A stretch of 64,000 nucleotides of DNA from Staphylococcus lugdunensis (GCF_002901705.1 NZ_PPPV01000012.1:527451-591450), one strand, 5' to 3'. Counted from the first letter of the stretch, positions 1 to 8,708 are shown. A program made the numbers and translations. Notes: generated by a model from the letters alone, not told the origin.

Positions 1-41
1 GGCATTTTTTTGATTTAAAATTGTAGATTAAAGTTTAATAA

Positions 42-70
42 TGTTATTTTTATTCAAAATGTGGTATATA
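42..70 (+). promoter_or_regulatory. Candidate promoter of the small plus-strand gene
   Basis: An extended -10 (TGG then TATATA at 65-70) lies 17 bp after a poor -35 (TGTTAT at 42-47), about 100 bp before the small gene at 171. The T-run at 5-11 at the window edge may be the tail of a terminator belonging to the previous gene. Base composition alone makes such matches frequent here. Confidence 0.35.
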
Positions 71-170
71 TAAGTAAAGATACTAAAAGACGAACTTTCT
101 TACAAAAAATATTTTAAAAGTTAAGTTTTTAGACTGTGATTAAATTCAAATGGGACATGAGGTGTTTAAA

Positions 171-356
171 ATGGAAATTATGGATATTATTATTGAAACT
201 GATGCTCTTGTATACTGCGTAAAAACACAAGAAGGCTACACATTTAAACATACGTTAGCTAGTGATACACCACCTGACAAAGTAGCACACGTTTTGAGAC
301 TTTTGGCTGAACATGTTGATAAAATGTCTAGCAACCAAAAAGTAGTTACAAAATAA
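171..356 (+). CDS. Small protein of unknown function, 61 aa
   Basis: I do not recognise a function. The start at 171 is preferred because GAGGTG at 159-164 sits 6 bp upstream; an in-frame ATG at 150 lacks a ribosome binding site. The protein opens with a hydrophobic stretch alternating with acids (MEIMDIIIETDALVYCV), has one cysteine, a mid-region resembling a short beta-rich domain and a lysine-rich tail. No signal peptide or membrane helix is evident. It runs convergent to the response regulator gene, its stop codon ending at 356 directly beside that gene's stop codon at 357. A protein of this kind sits at the same place in S. aureus genomes as I remember them, so it is probably a real conserved gene. 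Confidence 0.7.
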   Translation: MEIMDIIIETDALVYCVKTQEGYTFKHTLASDTPPDKVAHVLRLLAEHVDKMSSNQKVVTK

Positions 357-959
357 TTAAACCCAACCTTTTTCAAACGCTTTTTTCCAAGCTTCAAAGC
401 GATTGTCCGCCTCCATCTTATCAATAATAGCTGATGTATAATTTCTCACTGTTCCGTCCGACAAATACAATTTATTTGCGATTTCTTTACTGCTGAGGCC
501 CAGCCCAATTTCTCTTAAGACAATTTGTTCTTTGTGTGTGAGTGGATTCATATTAGAAATCATTGATGTCATGAGTGAAGCACTGTATTCCTTTTCCCCT
601 GTTATTACTTTTTTTATCGTGCCAATCAAATCATCAACAGAACGTTCTTTAAGCACATATGCGTCTACATCATTCGCAACCGCTTTTTCAAAATAACCTG
701 GTCTTTTAAATGTCGTTACGATAATAATCTTAGTTGAATCGTTTCCTTCTCTCACTTTAGCAAGGACTTCCAGCCCCGTCATCTCAGGCATCTCAATATC
801 CAATATAGCTACTTGAGGACTGTGCTTTTGGATATATCTTAATGCAGAAGCGCCATCGCCAAATTGTTCTACCACTTTAATATCATCGCTCATATTAAGT
901 AATTGAACCATCGCTTGCCTTAACATTGTTTGGTCTTCCGCTACAATAACTGAAATCAT
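357..959 (-). CDS. desR: NarL/LuxR-type response regulator (DesR-like)
   Basis: A two-domain response regulator of 200 aa. The receiver domain spans residues 1-120 with acidic residues E8 and D9, phospho-acceptor D54 (AILDIEMPEMTG), switch T82 and conserved K104. A LuxR-type helix-turn-helix covers about 137-195 (LTHKEQIVLREIGLGLSSKEIA). It should bind DNA as a phosphorylated dimer and control the linked ABC transporter. It overlaps the kinase gene by 4 bp (956-959), the usual sign of translational coupling. The closest named relatives are B. subtilis DesR and YvfU; the gene order ABC ATPase, permease, kinase, regulator copies B. subtilis yvfRSTU, so the desR symbol is a family label. The likely target is the half-site array upstream of the operon. 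Confidence 0.85.
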   Translation of the reverse strand: MISVIVAEDQTMLRQAMVQLLNMSDDIKVVEQFGDGASALRYIQKHSPQVAILDIEMPEMTGLEVLAKVREGNDSTKIIIVTTFKRPGYFEKAVANDVDAYVLKERSVDDLIGTIKKVITGEKEYSASLMTSMISNMNPLTHKEQIVLREIGLGLSSKEIANKLYLSDGTVRNYTSAIIDKMEADNRFEAWKKAFEKGWV

Positions 960-2062
960 AGTTGCTCACCTCTTGGAATATGAACTTCAATGGTCGTTCC
1001 TTGTTGTTTACTAGAATGAATAACTAATGTTCCTTTTAAATATGCAACACGTTGTTCTATACTATTTAAACGAACAGTTTCTGGTTGTCGCATACCTTGA
1101 CCATTATCCGATACACATAATATAATTTTCTCTTGTTTGTTTATTAAGTTTCCTTCTACTTTGGTCGCATGCGCATGCTTAATAATATTATTTATTGCTT
1201 CTCTTAATATCATTGCTAATGTAGATTGACGTACAGAGCTCATCGTCTTGGCAATATTAGCATTATAAAAATCAAAAGAAATATTCGCATCTTTTAATAC
1301 ATGTTCGACAGCATGAACCTCTTCATCAAACGTTTGTGTTTTTAAATCTTCGATAATTGCTCTAACTTTAGTCAATGTTTGACGTGATAAATCTGCCAGT
1401 GCTTCAATTTCTTCTTTTGCCTGTTCTGGTTGCTGGTCAATTAATTTTGTAGCTAGTTCTGCTTTCAATGTCATCCCTGCAAACACATGACCTAGTGTAT
1501 CATGCAAATCTTGACCTATACGATTTCTTTCTTGTTCAGTAATCAACATATTAATATATTCATTTTTAGCATTTAATTGATCTTTTAAATGTCTTTCATG
1601 AACAGCTCGGATATTGCCTAGACACATCATTAAAATAACTAAATAATACACTAATAAAACAAACATATGACTTTGATCTATATAGTATTGCATCATTAGA
1701 GCTGCTGCTAGCGCCATGCAAAATAAGACAAAAAATTTAGATTTTATGCCTACTTTTAACATAAATGGCAAAGCAAACGCACTAAAAAAGAAAAATAACG
1801 TGTTCATAGGTGTATTACAAAATACGAAATATATTAAAATCGCATAATGTATAATAAACAATATAAAAAGCCAATTATTTCGCCACTTAGTGTAACCAAA
1901 AATAATCATCATATATGTGATAGTAAATACAATAACAATGCTTACATATTCAACTTTAGATCGTGTTATATCATCTGAAAACGTAGCCAATATTGGAAAT
2001 ATCAAATAAATGAGTGGCGTTATTTTTTCTGCTAAAAATATAGTTACTGAACGTTCTTTCAT
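956..2062 (-). CDS. desK: Sensor histidine kinase, HisKA_3 type (DesK-like)
   Basis: A membrane sensor kinase of 368 aa. Residues 1-150 hold five or six hydrophobic helices with almost no extracellular loop, the architecture of intramembrane sensors such as DesK. A short linker leads to the dimerisation and phospho-acceptor helix with H187 in RIGQDLHDTLGH. The HATPase domain follows, with its N-box near LREAINNIIKHAHA and its G-box DNGQGM. The stop codon directly abuts the start of the next gene: the permease ends at 2063 with no spacer. DesK in B. subtilis senses membrane thickness; linkage here to an ABC exporter rather than a desaturase suggests a response to membrane or drug stress. The signal is unknown. 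Confidence 0.85.
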   Translation of the reverse strand: MKERSVTIFLAEKITPLIYLIFPILATFSDDITRSKVEYVSIVIVFTITYMMIIFGYTKWRNNWLFILFIIHYAILIYFVFCNTPMNTLFFFFSAFALPFMLKVGIKSKFFVLFCMALAAALMMQYYIDQSHMFVLLVYYLVILMMCLGNIRAVHERHLKDQLNAKNEYINMLITEQERNRIGQDLHDTLGHVFAGMTLKAELATKLIDQQPEQAKEEIEALADLSRQTLTKVRAIIEDLKTQTFDEEVHAVEHVLKDANISFDFYNANIAKTMSSVRQSTLAMILREAINNIIKHAHATKVEGNLINKQEKIILCVSDNGQGMRQPETVRLNSIEQRVAYLKGTLVIHSSKQQGTTIEVHIPRGEQL

Positions 2063-2794
2063 TTAAGACACATCTTTTCTATGATTTATCCACAATGCAA
2101 TGATTAAGGCAAATATACTATATATAAATATAATACTAAATGATTGTACATTGATTCCGCTACCTTTACTTAAGTCATATGCAATCGCTTTTAAATGGTA
2201 GGTTGGCATCCACTTTGATACTTGCTGCATCCAATCGGGGAAAGTTGTTGTTGGGAACCAAAGTCCTCCTGCTATTGCAAGCAATATACATATCATATTA
2301 GCTATACTACTTGCTTTTTGCGTATCATCAAATTGGGCAATAACAAGACCAAAGGTTAAAAATAAACTTGCGCCAATCCAAAGTAATATACCTGATAACA
2401 TCCACTCAGCAATACTCATCGTAACGTCTTTAGAGAAATGTGCAACGACAAAAATGATAACAATCGATAATAAAAATTGTATCATCGTTCGCACAACTTT
2501 TACACCGTAATAACGTGATATTGACATAGGTGTAACCATTAACCGTTTATACCATCCATTGGCACGTTCTTCTATCATATCTAAAGGAAACGACATCATA
2601 CAAAAGTTCAATAAACTAAACACTACCATACTATACATATATTCTTTATTAAACACTTGTTGTTGAGCTTTAGGTAAATCTAAAATTGACGTAAAAATAA
2701 GATAAAAGAATAAAGGTAATAAAATCGAAAAAATTAGATACACTTTTTTTCTAAAAAGAACTTTTAATTCCGTTGTTAATAAAGTCATCGTCAT
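2063..2794 (-). CDS. ABC-2 type transporter permease
   Basis: A 243 aa integral membrane subunit with about six predicted membrane helices: residues 15-35, 52-70, 100-122, 130-155, 163-183 and 218-236. The ABC-2 permease signature region around ERANGWYKRLMVTP (residues 76-89) is clear, as in YvfS and DrrB-type drug or lipid exporters. It overlaps its ATPase gene by 4 bp at 2791-2794, so the two are made together, and it abuts the kinase gene downstream. The substrate cannot be told from sequence. The four genes form a sensor-plus-exporter unit like yvfRSTU of B. subtilis. Confidence 0.85.
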   Translation of the reverse strand: MTMTLLTTELKVLFRKKVYLIFSILLPLFFYLIFTSILDLPKAQQQVFNKEYMYSMVVFSLLNFCMMSFPLDMIEERANGWYKRLMVTPMSISRYYGVKVVRTMIQFLLSIVIIFVVAHFSKDVTMSIAEWMLSGILLWIGASLFLTFGLVIAQFDDTQKASSIANMICILLAIAGGLWFPTTTFPDWMQQVSKWMPTYHLKAIAYDLSKGSGINVQSFSIIFIYSIFALIIALWINHRKDVS

Positions 2795-3663
2795 AATGTT
2801 TCCACCTCTTTTGAATGATTATCTTTAAACATGATTTCAAGTAATGATGCTTTATGTATCTCAATCTCATTTAAATTTACTTGCTGTTGTTGCAAATCTT
2901 GTAGCGTTCGCGAAACATCTTTGGTACATATTTTAATGATGTGCTGTTGCTTTGTTTCTTGTATCTTTTCATTAATATGAAGCTGTTTTTGATATTTTTT
3001 AGGTATATAAATAAATGTCATCGCATCTTGTTGGCGAATTTGTGATAACGTGTCGTTCATTTGAATAACACCATTTTTTAATAAGACAATATGATCAGCC
3101 ATCCGCTCTACTTCTTCAATGTAGTGTGACGTATATAAAATAGTTGTTCCTTGATCTTTGAGATGTTGAATCACCTGCCAAAAATATTCTCTAGTCTCTA
3201 TATCCATTGCTGCTGTTGGTTCATCAAGAATGAGTAATTGCGGATGCCCTACCAATGCAAGGGCAAAATCTAGCAACCGTTGCTGTCCACCCGATAGTTT
3301 ATTAGCCATTTGATTTAACTGAGCATCGTCAAATAATGTTAATGCTTTAAATGCCTTAAGTGACATTGCTTGTGGATATAATGCGTGATGTAAGTAAAAT
3401 AACTCTTTCACTTTTATCATTTTGGGAAATTGCGTCTTTTGAAATAAAATAGCCATTTTTGATGGGTCTAATAATTCTGACTTATCTATAATTTGACCTT
3501 CATTAGGAGTTAAATTACCAATAATAATATCAATCAATGTTGATTTACCCGCTCCATTTTTACCGATAAAAGCCGTACATTTACCATTTTGAATTTTCAA
3601 ATTAATGTCGTTTAACACTAATTTTTTCCCAAATTGTTTTTTTATACCTTTTACTTCAATCAT
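2791..3663 (-). CDS. ABC transporter ATP-binding protein
   Basis: A 290 aa nucleotide-binding subunit. The Walker A motif GKNGAGKST covers residues 34-42, a Q-loop follows at about 74 (ILFQKTQFP), the signature LSGGQQ is near 123, Walker B plus catalytic glutamate is LLILDEPTAA near 143-152, and the H-switch lies in LYTSHYIEEVERMA. A C-terminal extension after residue 210 is typical of the YvfR/CcmA exporter group. The ribosome binding site AGAGGTGAT sits 5 bp before the ATG. It is the first gene of the four-gene operon, directly downstream of a half-site array that could bind the response regulator. Confidence 0.88.
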   Translation of the reverse strand: MIEVKGIKKQFGKKLVLNDINLKIQNGKCTAFIGKNGAGKSTLIDIIIGNLTPNEGQIIDKSELLDPSKMAILFQKTQFPKMIKVKELFYLHHALYPQAMSLKAFKALTLFDDAQLNQMANKLSGGQQRLLDFALALVGHPQLLILDEPTAAMDIETREYFWQVIQHLKDQGTTILYTSHYIEEVERMADHIVLLKNGVIQMNDTLSQIRQQDAMTFIYIPKKYQKQLHINEKIQETKQQHIIKICTKDVSRTLQDLQQQQVNLNEIEIHKASLLEIMFKDNHSKEVETL

Positions 3664-3704
3664 CTAAATCACCTCTTGTTTGACTATTACAACAATAACA
3701 AGGA

Positions 3705-3757
3705 ATGACGTTTGATATTAGATGCAAATGTCATCATGTTAGAATGACATTTGTCAT
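3705..3757 (-). promoter_or_regulatory. Array of ATGACAT-type half-sites upstream of the ABC/two-component operon
   Basis: Four related half-sites lie within 53 bp. They are ATGACGTTT (3705-3713), AAATGTCAT (3726-3734), ATGACATTT (3744-3752) and TTGTCAT (3751-3757). The second and third form a perfect 9-bp inverted repeat with a 9-bp spacer; the third and fourth form ATGACA-TT-TGTCAT. The array is 42 bp upstream of the first gene of the operon. Dimeric NarL-family regulators bind such repeats, so the linked DesR-like protein is the obvious candidate. Binding is inferred. Confidence 0.6.
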
Positions 3758-3790
3758 AAAAAACACCTACTGAAAATATTTCAATAGGTG
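3758..3790 (-). terminator. Rho-independent terminator of cls
   Basis: The hairpin CACCTA-x-TGAAA / TTTCA-x-TAGGTG at 3764-3790 is followed on the minus strand by a run of six T (3758-3763). It sits 28 bp after the cls stop codon and separates cls from the ABC operon. Confidence 0.85.
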
Positions 3791-3817
3791 GTAATACTCC
3801 AATACTTTAACTACTTG

Positions 3818-5299
3818 TTATAAAATTGGTGATACGAGCTTTGCAATGTCTTCTTTTATTTTTATTTTTAATGAACGTTGGTTATATTTTTCTTTAGTTA
3901 ACAATTTAGATTTTTTGATATCTTCTTGATAAGCTTTTTTTAATTGCTGTGCAATCGTTTTATCATATACAAAGGCATTGACTTCAAAATTAAGTTCAAA
4001 ACTTCTGTAATCCATATTAGCTGTACCTACAGACACTACTTCATCATCAATCATACATAATTTTGAATGAATAAAGCCATTTTGATAGGTATGAATATGC
4101 ACCCCACTATCTAATAGAGCGGCCGCATTAGAAAAAGTCGCCCAATAAACAAAAGGATGATCCGGTTTGCATGGTATCATAAGATGCACTTCTATCCCTG
4201 TACTCGCTGCTATTTTTAATGCATTAATATAAGCATTATCCGGTATAAAATAAGGCGTCTGTAAGTAAATCGATTTTTTAGCACTCATAATCATTTTAGT
4301 ATAACCAAATTCAATTTGATGCCAATCTTCTGCCGGACTACTTGCCACAATTTGAAGTGGTGTATGACCATCTCCATAATCTTTTTTAGGAAAATACTTA
4401 CTATCATATTCAAATTGAGTACGATGTGCTTGAGAGTTCCAATCTAAAATAAATCTTACTTGCAAGGCATCAACTGCATCACCTTGAATTCTAAAATGTG
4501 TATCTCTCCAATAACCTAATTTTCCCAATCCTAAATAATCATCTCCTATATTAAAACCACCAATATAGCCTTTTTGACCATCTATGACTATAATTTTACG
4601 ATGATTACGATTATTCATTCTAAAATTAATTAATGGAAACTTCGATGCAAAGAATGCTTCAACTTCGCCTCCAAGTGCTTTAAATTGCTTAAATTTAGAT
4701 AAGCCAACTTTTTTAGAACCAACATCATCATAAAGGAGTTTTACTTCTAAACCTTCTTTTAACTTCGTTTCTAAAGCATCAAGAATACGTTTACCTAAAC
4801 CATCTAACTCAAACGTATAATATTCTAAATGAATGTAGTGTTTAGCATTGTATATATCTTCTATAACTTGATCAAACAACTCATGCCCATCCGTAAATAC
4901 ATCCACTTGATTATTTTCAGTTAAAAAGCCATCTTGGTTCATAAGCAACATGCGAACTAAATCATGATGTGTTGTTACTAGTTCATTGCTAGTACCATAA
5001 TTATGTTTGTCAAAACTTTTTATCTGATCATCTATCAATTGCTTAAATGCATTAAGCTCCTTACCATTATGTTTTTCCATTTTACGCTTTGACACAGTTC
5101 GACCAAAAAATAAATATAAAACAAAGCCAATGAGTGGCAATACTAACAGCACAAAAAGCCATGCCCATGTTGACGTAGCACTTCGTCTATTACGTTCTAA
5201 AAAGATAATAATAAATGCTAAAATCAAGTTCAATATAAAGCCAATGATTAACAAAAATGTAAATATAATACCTAAATTTCCCGTTACCCCTAAGAACAT
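3818..5299 (-). CDS. cls: Cardiolipin synthase
   Basis: Membrane phospholipase D-family enzyme of 493 aa that joins two phosphatidylglycerol molecules into cardiolipin and glycerol. Two hydrophobic helices occupy residues about 8-35 and 44-66. Two HKD motifs are intact: HRKIIVIDGQKGYIGGFN near residue 233 and HSKLCMIDDEVVSVGTAN near residue 411. The length equals that usual for staphylococcal Cls. S. aureus has two paralogues; position beside the DesKR-like operon and upstream of glnRA corresponds to cls1. Upstream lies a divergent region shared with ltaE; the ribosome binding site is weak (GAGGG about 13 bp before ATG). The product of PgsA, encoded elsewhere in this window, feeds this pathway. 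Confidence 0.95.
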   Translation of the reverse strand: MFLGVTGNLGIIFTFLLIIGFILNLILAFIIIFLERNRRSATSTWAWLFVLLVLPLIGFVLYLFFGRTVSKRKMEKHNGKELNAFKQLIDDQIKSFDKHNYGTSNELVTTHHDLVRMLLMNQDGFLTENNQVDVFTDGHELFDQVIEDIYNAKHYIHLEYYTFELDGLGKRILDALETKLKEGLEVKLLYDDVGSKKVGLSKFKQFKALGGEVEAFFASKFPLINFRMNNRNHRKIIVIDGQKGYIGGFNIGDDYLGLGKLGYWRDTHFRIQGDAVDALQVRFILDWNSQAHRTQFEYDSKYFPKKDYGDGHTPLQIVASSPAEDWHQIEFGYTKMIMSAKKSIYLQTPYFIPDNAYINALKIAASTGIEVHLMIPCKPDHPFVYWATFSNAAALLDSGVHIHTYQNGFIHSKLCMIDDEVVSVGTANMDYRSFELNFEVNAFVYDKTIAQQLKKAYQEDIKKSKLLTKEKYNQRSLKIKIKEDIAKLVSPIL

Positions 5300-5416
5300 A
5301 ATTCATCTTTCCCTCTTTCAGCGTCATTTATATTCATTATTCATATTTATTTACTAATTTAAATAATAGCTTTTTTAGTTTTAAATATCAAACTACTGTA
5401 TCTTTTAACATCAACT

Positions 5417-5430
5417 TTAAAACGCTTACA
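5417..5430 (-). promoter_or_regulatory. Possible cre (CcpA) site between cls and ltaE
   Basis: Read on the minus strand, TGTAAGCGTTTTAA matches the cre consensus TGWAANCGNTNWCA at all but one position. It lies about 118 bp upstream of cls and 23 bp upstream of the ltaE -35 box, so it could act on either gene. Carbon control here is inference. Confidence 0.4.
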
Positions 5431-5452
5431 ATTATTTAATTGCGAAATTTAA

Positions 5453-5481
5453 TTTATTTCCAACGAAAAATGCGCTATAAT
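5453..5481 (+). promoter_or_regulatory. Promoter of ltaE
   Basis: A perfect -10 TATAAT (5476-5481) stands 17 bp after a partial -35 TTTATT (5453-5458), 48 bp ahead of the chosen ltaE start. Confidence 0.65.
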
Positions 5482-5491
5482 TGTCATATTA

Positions 5492-5506
5492 TATTTTCAG
5501 AAAGTT
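5492..5506 (+). promoter_or_regulatory. CodY-box-like sequence in the ltaE leader
   Basis: The 15-mer from 5492 (TATTTTCAGAAAGTT) matches the CodY consensus AATTTTCWGAAAATT at 13 of 15 positions. It lies just downstream of the -10 box, a position where CodY acts as a roadblock or promoter repressor. CodY control of an amino-acid gene would make sense. Confidence 0.4.
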
Positions 5507-5529
5507 CTGTTAATTTAAGGGGGAATTTC

Positions 5530-6555
5530 ATGATTTCATTTGAAAACGATTATTTAGAGGGTGCACATGAAAAAGTGTTACAACGACTTATAGAAACAAA
5601 TATGGTGCAAGAAGCCGGTTATGGTGCCGACCAATTTTCTCAACAAGCAGCTGATAAAATTAGAGAAATTATTGACTGTCCACATGCGACTGTAAGATTT
5701 TTAGTTGGTGGCACACAAACCAATCAAGTCGTTATAAGTACAGTATTAGAACCGTACGAAGCTGTGATTTCAGCCAATACAGGACATGTTGCCGTTCATG
5801 AAGGAGGAGCCATTGAATTCAGCGGTCACAAAGTAATAGAGTTAGAATCAAACGAAGGAAAAATTACAGCAGAATCAGTGAAACAATATTTGGAAACATT
5901 TAATAGTGATTTCAAAAAAGAACATATGGCCTTTCCGGGAATGGTTTATATATCACATCCTACAGAATATGGTACGCTCTATTCAAAAAGTGAGTTACAA
6001 GCTTTGTCAGAAGTATGTCGTAAGCATCAAATACCATTATTTATGGATGGTGCTAGATTGGGTTATGGCGTAATGAGCGACGCAACTGACGTAGATATCA
6101 CAGATATTGCAAAGTATTGTGATATTTTTTATATCGGTGGCACAAAAGTTGGTGCATTGTGCGGTGAAGCAATTGTCTTTACGCAATATAATGAACCAAA
6201 ACACTTCACTACACGCATTAAACAACACGGTGCATTATTAGCTAAAGGACGATTAGTTGGTATTCAATTTTTAGAATTATTTACAAACAATTTATATTTT
6301 GACATCAGTCGTCATGCAATTCACATGGCCAATAAAATGAAAAAAGGGTTTATTGACAAAGGTTACAGAGTCTATTTCGACTCACCTACGAATCAACAAT
6401 TTTTCATATTAAGCGAAGAGAAAATTCAACAATTACAACAAAAAGTAAAGTTCGCAGTTTGGGAAAAATACGATGAAAATCATCGCGTCGTAAGATTTGC
6501 TACAAGTTGGGCAACAACTGAAGAAAATGTCAATCAATTATTAGAATTAATATAA
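5530..6555 (+). CDS. ltaE: Low-specificity L-threonine aldolase family protein
   Basis: PLP-dependent fold-type I enzyme of 341 aa that cleaves threonine or allo-threonine to glycine and acetaldehyde. The start at 5530 is preferred over an in-frame ATG at 5440 because AAGGGGG (5517-5523) lies 6 bp upstream and the promoter -10 falls between the two. The PLP lysine is K206 in YIGGTKVG, with the cofactor-ring-stacking H86 region (NTGHVAVHE) and D173 (FMDGARLGY) contacting the cofactor. The gene is monocistronic, with its own promoter and terminator, and faces cls. The whole beta-eliminating lyase domain is present. Substrate preference cannot be told from sequence. Confidence 0.88.
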   Translation: MISFENDYLEGAHEKVLQRLIETNMVQEAGYGADQFSQQAADKIREIIDCPHATVRFLVGGTQTNQVVISTVLEPYEAVISANTGHVAVHEGGAIEFSGHKVIELESNEGKITAESVKQYLETFNSDFKKEHMAFPGMVYISHPTEYGTLYSKSELQALSEVCRKHQIPLFMDGARLGYGVMSDATDVDITDIAKYCDIFYIGGTKVGALCGEAIVFTQYNEPKHFTTRIKQHGALLAKGRLVGIQFLELFTNNLYFDISRHAIHMANKMKKGFIDKGYRVYFDSPTNQQFFILSEEKIQQLQQKVKFAVWEKYDENHRVVRFATSWATTEENVNQLLELI

Positions 6556-6616
6556 TAGAAAATACTTATATTTTTAACTAAAGAAGATATAACAAATTAG
6601 CCGTCTAAAAATTTTT

Positions 6617-6665
6617 GAGTATGATAACAATGTTTTTGACAATATTTGTTATCTACTCTTTTTTT
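6617..6665 (+). terminator. Terminator of ltaE
   Basis: A long stem, GAGTA-t-GATAACAA pairing with TTGTTATC-TACTC, is followed by seven T (6659-6665). It is 61 bp after the ltaE stop. Confidence 0.85.
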
Positions 6666-6878
6666 ATAGTTTAAAACGTATTACCTTGGTGATTTGAAAG
6701 AGTATATAAACCTTTTCTAATCAAGTCTAAACATTCTGTAATAATTTAAGATGAATGATGATACTAATGAAAACTTTGAGAAATATATCAAGAATATATT
6801 TTAAAATGAGTTGCCCAATAGTTGACCATCCAATGAAAAAATAGCTTTCTTTTATAGGTTAGTTGTCCACTTTTATAT
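6666..6878. other. Intergenic sequence between convergent ltaE and glnA
   Basis: This AT-rich stretch between two terminators contains no ORF with a ribosome binding site and no repeat I could recognise. A 64-codon minus-strand frame over 6788-6982 overlaps the glnA end and is judged spurious. Confidence 0.6.
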
Positions 6879-6911
6879 AAAAAAGAAGCTAAGGCAAAGT
6901 GCCTTAACTCC
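6879..6911 (-). terminator. Terminator of glnRA
   Basis: The perfect stem TAAGGCA-AAG-TGCCTTA, extended by GAAGC/ACTCC partial pairing, is followed on the minus strand by six T (6879-6884). It lies 37 bp after the glnA stop. Confidence 0.9.
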
Positions 6912-6948
6912 TTGTTATCCCTAAGTCGGTCCCCTGTTTGCTTAGCGA

Positions 6949-8289
6949 TTAATATTGTTTCATGTATTGGTCGCGCTCCCATTCAGAAACTTGGGTTCTG
7001 TAATAATCCCATTCAATTGATTTAGAATTAATAAATTGATTGTAAATATGGTTACCCAATGCTTTTTTAATCGTTGGATTTTCACGCATTGCTTTTAATG
7101 CTGTATAAAGTGTTGATGGAAGGTCATGAATGCCAACAGCTTCACGTTCTTCACGATTCATTTCGTAAATATTTTGGTTCACTGGTTTTGGTACTTCTGT
7201 TTTATTTTTAATACCGTCTAACCCTGCTTGCAAAATAGCTGCAAGCGCCATATAAGGATTTGCCGCTGGATCTACTGAACGCACTTCAATACGTGTTGAT
7301 AACCCTCTTGATGAAGGTACACGAACCAATGGAGAACGGTTTTTACCACTCCATGCGATATAACATGGTGCTTCATAACCTGGTACTAAGCGTTTGTATG
7401 AGTTTACAATCGGATTACATACAGCTGTGAAGCCACGTGCATTATTTAAAATACCAGCTGTGAAATGATATGCGTCATCTGTTAATTGCATTTCACCATT
7501 TGGATCATAGAAGGCATTTTCTTTACCTTTGAATAATGACACATTGAAGTGCATACCGCTACCGTTTACACCGAACAATGGTTTTGGCATAAATGTTGCG
7601 TGTAAATTATGTTTACGTGCAATCGTTTTTACAACTAACTTAAATGTTTGAATATTATCACATGCTGAAATCGCATCTGCATATTTAAAATCAATTTCAT
7701 GTTGACCAGGTGCTACTTCATGGTGACTTGCTTCGATATCAAAGCCCATGTCTTCAAGTTCTAAAACGATATCACGGCGGCAGTTTTCACCTAAGTCAGT
7801 TGGTGCTAAATCGAAGTATCCACCATCGTCATTTAACTCAAGTGTTGGTTCACCTTTTTCATCTAATTTGAATAAGAAGAATTCTGGTTCAGGTCCAAGG
7901 TTAAAGTCTGTATAACCCATGTCTTCCATTTCTTTCAAGACACGTCTTAAGTTCGCACGTGGATCCCCTTCAAAAGGTTCACCATCCGTTTTATATACGT
8001 CACAAATTAATCGTGCTACTTTACCTTGTCCTGCTGTCCATGGGAAAATAACCCATGTATCTAAATCTGGATGTAAATACATATCTGATTCTTCAATACG
8101 AACAAATCCTTCAATTGAAGAACCATCAAACATCATTTCATTATCTAACACTTTTTCTAATTGGCTTACTGGAACTTCTACATTTTTTATTGTTCCTAAA
8201 ATATCTGTGAATTGTAAGCGTAAGTATCTTACATTTTCTTCTTTTGCAAATTTACGAATGTCATCTTTTGTGAATGTACGTTTTGGCAT
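6949..8289 (-). CDS. glnA: Glutamine synthetase, type I (GSI-alpha)
   Basis: ATP-dependent condensation of glutamate and ammonia to glutamine in the cytoplasm. The protein is 446 aa, starting MPKRTF at 8289 behind GGAGGA with 7 bp spacing; a longer frame to 8337 overlaps glnR and lacks support. Metal and substrate motifs are in place: DGSSIEGF (residues 55-62), [12 protein letters not shown], and NRSPLVRVP. There is no adenylylation-type C-terminal insertion, as expected for the Firmicute alpha class, which is instead feedback-inhibited by glutamine. R64 in [10 protein letters not shown] corresponds to the B. subtilis residue implicated in that inhibition. It is the second gene of glnRA, 19 bp after glnR, and in this class also serves as co-regulator of GlnR. 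Confidence 0.97.
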   Translation of the reverse strand: MPKRTFTKDDIRKFAKEENVRYLRLQFTDILGTIKNVEVPVSQLEKVLDNEMMFDGSSIEGFVRIEESDMYLHPDLDTWVIFPWTAGQGKVARLICDVYKTDGEPFEGDPRANLRRVLKEMEDMGYTDFNLGPEPEFFLFKLDEKGEPTLELNDDGGYFDLAPTDLGENCRRDIVLELEDMGFDIEASHHEVAPGQHEIDFKYADAISACDNIQTFKLVVKTIARKHNLHATFMPKPLFGVNGSGMHFNVSLFKGKENAFYDPNGEMQLTDDAYHFTAGILNNARGFTAVCNPIVNSYKRLVPGYEAPCYIAWSGKNRSPLVRVPSSRGLSTRIEVRSVDPAANPYMALAAILQAGLDGIKNKTEVPKPVNQNIYEMNREEREAVGIHDLPSTLYTALKAMRENPTIKKALGNHIYNQFINSKSIEWDYYRTQVSEWERDQYMKQY

Positions 8290-8308
8290 ATTTGAATCCT
8301 CCACTACT

Positions 8309-8674
8309 TTATTTAATAAATCTGGATAAATCTCCACGATTTATTGGCAATGCTTCACCTATGGGTTTTTGCGTTGCATCTACAATCATTCTTTTTCTAG
8401 TCTCTTGTTCATCAGTTGTTAAATGCCCTTGATCATCTAAAATAATTTGTTTGATTGCTTTGATGTTAAAACCCTTTTCTAAAAGCGCTTTAATCTCTAA
8501 AAGTCGTTCCAAATCATTCATTGAAAATAATCGTTTATTTCCTGCTGTTCGTTCGGGCGTTATCAGTTCATGTGTTTCGTAATAACGGATTTGTCTTGCT
8601 GATAATTCCGTTAATTTACTTACAACACTCATAGAGAATACGGCCATATTACGCCTTAATTTATCATTAGACAC
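8309..8674 (-). CDS. glnR: MerR-family nitrogen regulator GlnR
   Basis: Repressor of glnRA and other nitrogen genes when glutamine is plentiful. The protein is 121 aa from a GTG at 8674 with GAGGTGAGG 6 bp upstream; a longer reading frame to 8737 begins inside the promoter and is rejected. The MerR winged helix covers about residues 13-80, with [20 protein letters not shown] as recognition helix and wing. The short C-terminal tail is where feedback-inhibited glutamine synthetase acts in B. subtilis. It is autoregulated here through a near-perfect operator at 8743-8759. It is cotranscribed with glnA. Confidence 0.95.
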   Translation of the reverse strand: MSNDKLRRNMAVFSMSVVSKLTELSARQIRYYETHELITPERTAGNKRLFSMNDLERLLEIKALLEKGFNIKAIKQIILDDQGHLTTDEQETRKRMIVDATQKPIGEALPINRGDLSRFIK

Positions 8675-8708
8675 TAATAACCTCACCTCTACTTTTGAAC
8701 TTGTTAAC

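Noticed and set aside
6788-6982. 64-codon minus-strand frame at the end of glnA
   Set aside because: It overlaps the glnA 3-prime end and runs through the terminator, without a ribosome binding site.
7919-8329. 136-codon plus-strand frame opposite glnA
   Set aside because: Antisense shadow of a strongly coding gene; no start signals.
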